Assembly (NCBI GenBank): GCA_002898135.1
Contig: BDTQ01000192.1
Location: 1 to 6,358 of the forward strand
DNA: 6,358 bases
Direction: 5' to 3'
Source: a bacterium BMS3Bbin07
GTDB lineage: Bacteria; Nitrospirota; Thermodesulfovibrionia; Thermodesulfovibrionales; JdFR-85
Below the pieces are notes generated by a model. It saw only the letters and a list, made by a program, of their open reading frames with translations, was not told the origin of the DNA and made no database searches. The position numbers and the translations under genes are program-made. Each line of letters begins with the position of its first letter. Positions within the stretch are counted from its first letter, which is position 1. This document shows positions 1-4,774 of the stretch, piece after piece.

Positions 1-504
1 GAATTAATGACCATAAAGGAGGCGTCCGGTATAGGTGATATTTTTGTTACTGTTACGGGCGATATAAACGTAATTTCAAGGGACTGTTTCAGGGTTATGA
101 AGGATGGGGCAATTGTCAGTAATTCAGGACACTTTAATGTGGAGATAGATATCAAGGCCTTAAAATCTCTTGCAAAGACCTCACGAAAGATGAGGAATTT
201 TGTTCAGGAGTTTACCCTGAAAAACAACAGACGCATATACCTGCTTGGTGAGGGAAGGCTCGTAAACCTCGCTGCCGCTGAAGGGCATCCGTCTGCAGTG
301 ATGGATATGAGTTTTGCCAATCAGGCACTCTGTGCCCGGCATATAGTGAAGAATCACAAAAAACTTCAGCAACAGGTTTACAGGGTGCCCGAGGAAATAG
401 ACAGAAAGATTGCCATGCTGAAATTAAAGGCAATGGGTGTAGTGATAGATAAACTTACGAGGGAGCAGAACAGGTATCTCCACAGCTGGGAGATGGGGAC
501 GTAA
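1..504 (+). CDS. ahcY: S-adenosylhomocysteine hydrolase, C-terminal part (5' end outside window)
   Basis: This enzyme reversibly splits S-adenosylhomocysteine into adenosine and homocysteine in the cytoplasm, relieving product inhibition of SAM-dependent methyltransferases. The frame is open from base 1, so the ATG at 7 is an internal methionine and about 168 C-terminal residues of a protein usually 400-430 long are visible. Seen: the end of the NAD-binding Rossmann domain ([14 protein letters not shown]), then [18 protein letters not shown], the family's conserved NAD/substrate motif, and the C-terminal stretch [16 protein letters not shown]. The protein ends in YLHSWEMGT and lacks the PFKPDHYRY-type tail of eukaryotic and many bacterial enzymes, so it resembles the short archaeal/Thermotoga-like form. 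It lies 16 bases upstream of rlmN on the same strand, probably co-transcribed. The catalytic N-terminal domain cannot be inspected. The family call is very secure. Confidence 0.96.
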   Translation, partial: ELMTIKEASGIGDIFVTVTGDINVISRDCFRVMKDGAIVSNSGHFNVEIDIKALKSLAKTSRKMRNFVQEFTLKNNRRIYLLGEGRLVNLAAAEGHPSAVMDMSFANQALCARHIVKNHKKLQQQVYRVPEEIDRKIAMLKLKAMGVVIDKLTREQNRYLHSWEMGT

Positions 505-520
505 TTAGTAATTAACAATT

Positions 521-1561
521 ATGATTAATCTTAAGGCACTTTCAGAGGAAGAACTCACCGGGTTTCTCCTCTCTCTTGACCTTCCCGCCTTCAGGGTGAA
601 ACAACTCCTTTACTGGATGTATGAGAAAAGGGCCCTCCATATACAGGATATAACAGAACTGTCAAAAGCGCTAAGGGAGAGGCTTTCAAAGATGGCCTTT
701 ATCAGTAATCTCAAACTCCTTGAACGCAGGGTGTCAATTGACGGGACCGAGAAATTCCTTTTCGGCCTTGATGATGGCGAGGCCATTGAGGCTGTTTTAA
801 TACCTGATGGTAACAGACTTACACTGTGTGTCTCTTCCCAGATTGGCTGTTCAATGGGTTGCAGGTTTTGTCTTACCGGAAAGATGGGGTTTATCAGAAA
901 CCTTCAGGCCCATGAAATAGTGGATCAGGTGATAGCGGTACAGAGACTGATTGAACCACGGATGATGACAAATATTGTCTTTATGGGGATGGGAGAACCT
1001 ATGAATAACCTTGATAATGTCTCTCAAGCCCTTAAGAGGATGAACAGTCTGTTAAAGATATCCAAAAGGAGAATTACTGTCTCGACCGCCGGTGTTGTTC
1101 CCGGAATTATCAGGTTGGGGGGCCTTGCCCCTGCTGTAAACCTTGCCATATCACTAAATGCTACAACTGATGAGGTGAGAGGCTATATAATGCCTGTAAA
1201 CAGGCGCTATCCTGTCAGTACACTCATGCGGGCATGCAGGGAGTATCCCCTTGAACAGCGCAGAAGGATAACCTTCGAGTATATACTGTTTGAAGGTCTC
1301 AACGACTCCTCCGGGGATGCTGACAGGCTGGTGCGTCTTCTAAGGGGCATTCCTTCGAAGCTTAATCTCATCCCCTTTAATCCATATAAGGGTGCTGAGT
1401 TCAGGAGACCTCAGGAGGAAAGGGTGCAGTTCTTCAGGAGTCTGTTGCAGTCGGGGGGCCTTACAGCAATGGTGAGAAAGAGTAAGGGGCAGGATATACT
1501 GGCTGCCTGTGGTCAGTTGAGGGGATATCATACCGGCAGTGCTTCCTGCCAATGTGTTTGA
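521..1561 (+). CDS. rlmN: 23S rRNA (adenine-C2)-methyltransferase RlmN
   Basis: A radical-SAM enzyme that methylates C2 of A2503 in 23S rRNA; the E. coli enzyme also methylates A37 of some tRNAs. The 346 residues fit the family. The [4Fe-4S] motif CxxxCxxC is C110, C114 and C117. C103 (in TLCVSSQIGC) matches the proton-abstracting Cys118 of E. coli, and C330 (in ILAACGQLRG) matches the methyl-carrying Cys355. MGMGEP at 155-160 and SLNA at 211-214 are further radical-SAM/RlmN signatures. The paired catalytic cysteines separate it from other radical-SAM enzymes; Cfr is a relative, but the neighbourhood and the AACGQL ending favour RlmN. An in-frame TAA at 509-511 makes the ATG at 521 the first possible start, although no good Shine-Dalgarno precedes it, which suggests coupling to ahcY translation. 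The C-terminal tail has two extra cysteines (C343, C345). It ends 2 bases from the convergent cheY stop. Confidence 0.97.
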   Translation: MINLKALSEEELTGFLLSLDLPAFRVKQLLYWMYEKRALHIQDITELSKALRERLSKMAFISNLKLLERRVSIDGTEKFLFGLDDGEAIEAVLIPDGNRLTLCVSSQIGCSMGCRFCLTGKMGFIRNLQAHEIVDQVIAVQRLIEPRMMTNIVFMGMGEPMNNLDNVSQALKRMNSLLKISKRRITVSTAGVVPGIIRLGGLAPAVNLAISLNATTDEVRGYIMPVNRRYPVSTLMRACREYPLEQRRRITFEYILFEGLNDSSGDADRLVRLLRGIPSKLNLIPFNPYKGAEFRRPQEERVQFFRSLLQSGGLTAMVRKSKGQDILAACGQLRGYHTGSASCQCV

Positions 1562-1563
1562 AA

Positions 1564-1935
1564 CTACCCTTTGTCAAGCTGCTGTGTTACCAGCTTAATC
1601 AGTTCCTGGGTCTGTATCGGTTTTGGAAGGTAGGCATTGGCGCCTATGTCCATTGCCTTTTTTCTATCCTCCTCAGCCCCCTCGGTAGTTATTATTATTA
1701 TGGGTATATCCCTGAATTCCGAACTTCCCCTCACGAGACTTACCAGTTTCAGTCCGTCCATTACAGGCATGTTTATATCGGCAAGGATAATGTCGGCCTT
1801 CTCTGATGACAGCTTTTTAAGGGCGTCAACCCCGTCTGTGGCTTCTATAACCTTTGACCCGGGGATTCGGCGCATGGCGAAGCTTATAAGTTGTCTCATT
1901 GTTGGTGAATCTTCAACTACCAGGATAGTTGGCAT
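1564..1935 (-). CDS. cheY: Single-domain response regulator, CheY-like
   Basis: A 123-residue stand-alone receiver domain with no output domain, as expected for a cytoplasmic phospho-relay protein that binds a flagellar switch or another target when phosphorylated. All key residues are present: acidic pair E8/D9, phospho-acceptor D53 (in LADINMP), switch threonine T83, aromatic Y102 (CheY Tyr106 position) and K105 in the LPKP motif. E85 occupies the CheY Glu89 position. The ATG at 1933-1935 is preceded by a strong GAGGAGG. It is the last gene of the minus-strand che block, 10 bases after the stop of the GAF gene, so the kinase is likely CheA encoded elsewhere in the cluster or genome. The gene symbol is a family-level call: sequence alone cannot separate a flagellar CheY from a PilG-like or other single-domain receiver. 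I infer a role in this chemosensory pathway from position. Confidence 0.88.
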   Translation of the reverse strand: MPTILVVEDSPTMRQLISFAMRRIPGSKVIEATDGVDALKKLSSEKADIILADINMPVMDGLKLVSLVRGSSEFRDIPIIIITTEGAEEDRKKAMDIGANAYLPKPIQTQELIKLVTQQLDKG

Positions 1936-1939
1936 GACC

Positions 1940-1946
1940 CCTCCTC
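1940..1946 (-). promoter_or_regulatory. Ribosome binding site of cheY
   Basis: On the minus strand the bases read GAGGAGG, 4 bases before the cheY ATG (5-9 is usual when measured from the core). The motif overlaps the first base of the upstream GAF gene's TAG stop (1946-1948), so ribosomes ending the GAF protein stop on top of the cheY initiation site. It supports the chosen cheY start. Confidence 0.75.
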
Positions 1947-2773
1947 TATTGTGTTGGTTTTCCTTTTAGAAGTGCAAGGAAGTTCCGGATAGTTGTGAAC
2001 TCCTTCTCAGACCGGTTGTATAACCGTGATGAAAATATGGCAGTGGCTGCATGGCCTGCCAGAAGATTGAACAGTTCGTAATCAACATCGGAAAAACCGG
2101 TCTTCTGGTCGAGGAAGGAATAGATTGCAATCACACCAATCACATGCTCTTTGATCTTAAGTGGTATGCATACAATGGGTTTTGCGGGGTCTTCTGATTC
2201 CGTGTGAATCGATTCATCTGAAAAGTAGCTTTCCCCTTCCCTGACCACTTCTCCTATAACTCCCTTGTCTATTGGAATTTTTGTAGTATTGTCCATGTCA
2301 ATATCTTCTGAGGCAATTGGTTCTAACTCTTCGAGCTTTTTATCAATTAACATTACAGAAAACTTCCTTGCACCTATCAGATTAATTATGATTTCAAGGA
2401 CTATCTTCAGGACCTCTTCATAATCGAGTGTTGAATGGAGCTGGTAACTTGCTACATACATATTGGCGAGGTTATTGTTTTCTTCTGCTACAAGCACATA
2501 TTTCTGCGCAAAGTCCCTGTTTTCTGCCTCAGCTTTTCTGAACCTTTTCTTCAGGGACTCTGTCTCATCTTCAAGCATTCTGATATGGTCTTCATAATTC
2601 CTTATCTTTGCTGCGTTGGAATCCTGTGCATGGGCTTCTTCAAGTTCAGCAATCCTGAACCGGAGGTGTTCGTTCTCCTTAAGGAGGTCTCTGGTAAATT
2701 CCTCCCCCTTTTTGAATATCTGTAAAAACTCGTCTGCCTTTTTCAGGATGCCGGGCTCCTTATCCTTATCCAT
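1946..2773 (-). CDS. Coiled-coil / GAF-domain protein of a chemotaxis operon
   Basis: A 275-residue cytoplasmic protein with no signal peptide or membrane segment. Residues about 10-108 are highly charged and heptad-like (ENEHLRFRIAELEEAH, then RNYEDHIRMLEDETESLKKRF), predicting a long coiled coil. Residues about 112-250 form a GAF domain: LDYEEVLKIVLEIIINLIGARKF, then a ligand-core region, GVIGEVVREGE, CIPLKIKEHVIGVIAIYS and the closing helix LFNLLAGHAATAIFSSRLY. GAF domains bind small ligands or cofactors or mediate dimerisation. I do not see a clear NKFDE cyclic-nucleotide signature, and there is no kinase, cyclase, EAL or HD output domain. It sits between cheB and cheY on the same strand, which suggests an input or adaptor role in the pathway; that role is inference. 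The ATG start has AAGGAA upstream. I recognise the domain but not a named gene. Confidence 0.9.
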   Translation of the reverse strand: MDKDKEPGILKKADEFLQIFKKGEEFTRDLLKENEHLRFRIAELEEAHAQDSNAAKIRNYEDHIRMLEDETESLKKRFRKAEAENRDFAQKYVLVAEENNNLANMYVASYQLHSTLDYEEVLKIVLEIIINLIGARKFSVMLIDKKLEELEPIASEDIDMDNTTKIPIDKGVIGEVVREGESYFSDESIHTESEDPAKPIVCIPLKIKEHVIGVIAIYSFLDQKTGFSDVDYELFNLLAGHAATAIFSSRLYNRSEKEFTTIRNFLALLKGKPTQ

Positions 2774-2831
2774 CTTAATTTAGTTTCCTTTTAACTGAAA
2801 AAAATCACTTTTTACGTCTGGAGGGAGAGAT
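2774..2831 (-). other. 58-base gap between cheB and the GAF gene
   Basis: This is the longest non-coding stretch in the window. On the minus strand it holds AAGGAA (2785-2790), a plausible but slightly distant ribosome binding site for the GAF gene (11 bases from the ATG), and an A/T-only inverted repeat (A-run 2798-2804, T-run 2809-2813). I see no convincing sigma70, sigma28 or sigma54 promoter. The GAF and cheY genes are probably read through from upstream, but a weak internal promoter cannot be excluded. Confidence 0.5.
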
Positions 2832-3890
2832 TTATTTTTCTTTCATTACAACCTTTACAAGTTCTGAGGAAACCTCACTGAGGGGCAGGATCCTTTGTGC
2901 AGCGCCTGCTTTTATAACCTCATTGGGCATGCCAAAGACAACGGCAGTCTCTTCAGACTCGGTAATAGTATAACCGCCCCGCCTGAAAATTTCCACCATT
3001 CCCCTTGTTCCGTCATTCCCCATGCCGGTGAGCACAACGCCAAGAGTCCTGTCTTTAAATATCTTTGCCACCGATTCCATCATCAGGTTAATAGACGGCA
3101 CATATCTGTCATTGTCTTCGGCATTTTTAAGCCTCGCATAAATCCTGTCATTCCCGGTCTTCAGCAGTAGGTGGCATCCCCCCGGGCATATAAGGGCCTT
3201 TCCGGGCTCAAGTGGTTCATCGTCCTCTGCCTCTTTAACCCTTATTGCCGAGAGTCTGTTCAGTCTTTCAGAGAATGAACCGGTGAATCCTCTGGGCATG
3301 TGCTGGCTTATAACTATCGGGGCCGGGAAGTTTTCCGGCATTTCTGTCAGGATTAACTGAAGTGCCTGGGGACCTCCGGTAGAGGCCCCGATGGCAACAA
3401 TCCTGTCCGGAACTCTATTGGAGGAAACGGGAACCTTTTTCAACGGTCTTTTTGCAGGCATGGACAGGAGGTTTCTGTTGAGCTTGCTCAGAGATGAGGC
3501 ATCTATGTTCCTTACTTTTGCCAACAGGTCGTTTTCAATGTTTTGAAGCTCAAACGATGCCCTTCTGGTTGGTTTGGCAATGAAGTCCACAGCTCCCAGC
3601 TCCAGTGCCTTAAAAACAGTTCTGCTGTCTGAATGGGAACTTACCATTATTACAGGTGTGGGACATTCTCTCATAAGCCATCTGAGGAAGCTGAACCCGT
3701 CCATCTCCGGCATCTCAAGATCAAGAGTGATTATATCCGGCCTGTAACGGAGTGTTTTACCTATGGCGTCTATTCCATCCACAGCAATCCCGATCACATC
3801 AACCATCGGGGCCTTCAGCAGCATGTTTTTAATTGTCTGCCTGCTGAAGGCGGAATCATCGACAACCAGGACTTTTATCTTTTTTGGCAT
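2832..3890 (-). CDS. cheB: Chemotaxis response regulator protein-glutamate methylesterase/glutaminase CheB
   Basis: CheB removes methyl groups from, and deamidates, glutamate/glutamine residues of chemoreceptors, resetting sensitivity; phosphorylation by CheA activates it. Its 352 residues are typical for a full two-domain CheB. The N-terminal receiver (about 5-122) has D11/D12, phospho-acceptor D57 (in TLDLEMPEMDG), S84/S85 and K107. A basic, serine-containing linker (about 125-162) joins it to the esterase domain (about 163-348). The catalytic triad is visible: S170 in GASTGG, H197 in SQHMPRG and D293 in TGMGNDG. The ATG start overlaps the cheR coding end by 16 bases, and a GAGGA lies 7 bases upstream of it, pointing to translational coupling. 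Its partner CheR is encoded immediately upstream. No frameshift or missing residue is seen. Confidence 0.98.
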   Translation of the reverse strand: MPKKIKVLVVDDSAFSRQTIKNMLLKAPMVDVIGIAVDGIDAIGKTLRYRPDIITLDLEMPEMDGFSFLRWLMRECPTPVIMVSSHSDSRTVFKALELGAVDFIAKPTRRASFELQNIENDLLAKVRNIDASSLSKLNRNLLSMPAKRPLKKVPVSSNRVPDRIVAIGASTGGPQALQLILTEMPENFPAPIVISQHMPRGFTGSFSERLNRLSAIRVKEAEDDEPLEPGKALICPGGCHLLLKTGNDRIYARLKNAEDNDRYVPSINLMMESVAKIFKDRTLGVVLTGMGNDGTRGMVEIFRRGGYTITESEETAVVFGMPNEVIKAGAAQRILPLSEVSSELVKVVMKEK

Positions 3891-4774
3891 GAGACCATCC
3901 TCTGTGATGAAAATTCCTGTGATGAAAATTCCGGTTTCCGGTACACAAGGTCATGTTTGAGATGTTTGAGGGCAAAAGCGGTTGACATATTTATCAGGGA
4001 CTCTGCATGTCCCAGGAGCAGGTAACCACCATCAGGCAACACATTATAAAATCCCTCTACCACCTTTTTCTTTGACGGCATATCAAAATATATCAGGGCA
4101 TTCCTGCAAAAGACTACATCCATACTGCCCAAAGAACTCACCTTTACCGCGTCAAACAGGTTGAGATAACCGAAATTCACGAGCCTTTTCACCCTGTCGA
4201 GTATTTTGAAGGAACCATCCGGCAGGGGTTCAAAATATTTGTTGATATAATATCTGTCTATGGACCTGAAGGAGTTCTGTCTGTAAATCCCTCTTCTTGC
4301 AGTCTGGAGCACCCTTCTGTTGATATCACTGCCAAGAATTTCGATGTCCCAGCCGTTGAAAAGATTACTCTCAAGTATCAGCATGCCTATTGTATATGGC
4401 TCCTCACCTGTGGAACAGCCTGCTGACCAGATTCTTATCTTCCTGCTGTTTTTGTTCTTTTGTCTTAATTCCGGCAGTATCTCATCGCTGAAAGAGAGAA
4501 GCTGATTCTTTTCTCTGAAGAAATATGTTTCATTTACTGTGAGAACGTCCATTATAGCGGCAAGTTCATCTTCACGGTTTCTGTCGTAAAGGAGATACCT
4601 GTAGTAGTCCCTGTAATTGTTTATATTGTTCATTCTGAGTCTGGCCGTGAGGCGTTTTTCAAGCAGATACCTGGCACTGTCGTCAAAGTAGATTCCTGAA
4701 TAGTCCCTGATGAGATCTCTAAGGAGTCTGAAAGCATCGTCGGAGAGGGCAAAGGCCTCATATTTTTCAAACAC
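3875..4774 (-). CDS. cheR: Chemotaxis protein methyltransferase CheR
   Basis: CheR transfers methyl groups from SAM to glutamates of chemoreceptors, opposing CheB. The 299 residues start with the helical CheR N-domain (LRDLIRDYSGIYF, RLTARLRMNN). NETYFFRE at 81-88 follows (R87 matches Salmonella Arg98), then the SAM site SAGCSTGEEPYT at 117-128, D150 in LGSDIN, the beta-subdomain (about 163-200), FCRNALIYFD at 222-231 (Y229 matches Tyr235) and LLLGHAESL. No TPR or other C-terminal extension is fused. The start is GTG (4772-4774), supported by GAGGTGG 6 bases upstream and by the family's usual N-terminal length; it overlaps the HEAT gene stop by 8 bases. The C-terminus carries EFSSQ twice (282-291) from a 15-base duplication and a short non-conserved tail that overlaps cheB. 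Its product SAH would be recycled by the ahcY enzyme. Confidence 0.97.
   Translation of the reverse strand: MFEKYEAFALSDDAFRLLRDLIRDYSGIYFDDSARYLLEKRLTARLRMNNINNYRDYYRYLLYDRNREDELAAIMDVLTVNETYFFREKNQLLSFSDEILPELRQKNKNSRKIRIWSAGCSTGEEPYTIGMLILESNLFNGWDIEILGSDINRRVLQTARRGIYRQNSFRSIDRYYINKYFEPLPDGSFKILDRVKRLVNFGYLNLFDAVKVSSLGSMDVVFCRNALIYFDMPSKKKVVEGFYNVLPDGGYLLLGHAESLINMSTAFALKHLKHDLVYRKPEFSSQEFSSQRMVSCQKR
3898..3902 (-). promoter_or_regulatory. Ribosome binding site of cheB inside cheR
   Basis: The minus strand reads GAGGA 7 bases before the cheB ATG. It lies inside the last codons of cheR and directly downstream (in reading direction) of the 15-base tandem duplication, sharing its edge base at 3902. 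Confidence 0.65.
3902..3931. repeat. Perfect 15-base tandem duplication in cheR 3' end
   Basis: The unit ctgtgatgaaaattc occurs at 3902-3916 and again, identical, at 3917-3931. In cheR it encodes the pentapeptide EFSSQ twice (residues 282-291). Identity at every base, including synonymous positions, suggests a recent slippage duplication. It stays in frame and lies past the conserved catalytic domain, so it should not harm the enzyme. Confidence 0.95.

Noticed and set aside
7..504. Complete 165-residue protein starting at the ATG at 7
   Set aside because: The sequence begins in the middle of the SAHH Rossmann domain and the frame is open to base 1; it is the 3' part of ahcY.
1535..1550. Hairpin ggcag/ctgcc as an intrinsic terminator for rlmN or cheY
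   Set aside because: The stem is only 5 base pairs, lies within rlmN coding sequence and is not followed by a T-run on either strand.
1552..1969. Plus-strand frames of 84 and 110 codons opposite cheY
   Set aside because: cheY on the minus strand has every receiver-domain key residue and a strong ribosome binding site. The plus-strand products have no family features.
2798..2813. A-run/T-run inverted repeat between cheB and the GAF gene as a terminator
   Set aside because: The stem is A/T only with a 4-base loop and too weak for a typical intrinsic terminator; the genes on both sides belong to the same functional block.
3633..4025. Plus-strand frame of 130 codons spanning the cheB/cheR junction
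   Set aside because: It is antisense to the conserved CheB receiver and the CheR end, and includes the tandem duplication; no domain or ribosome binding site is seen.
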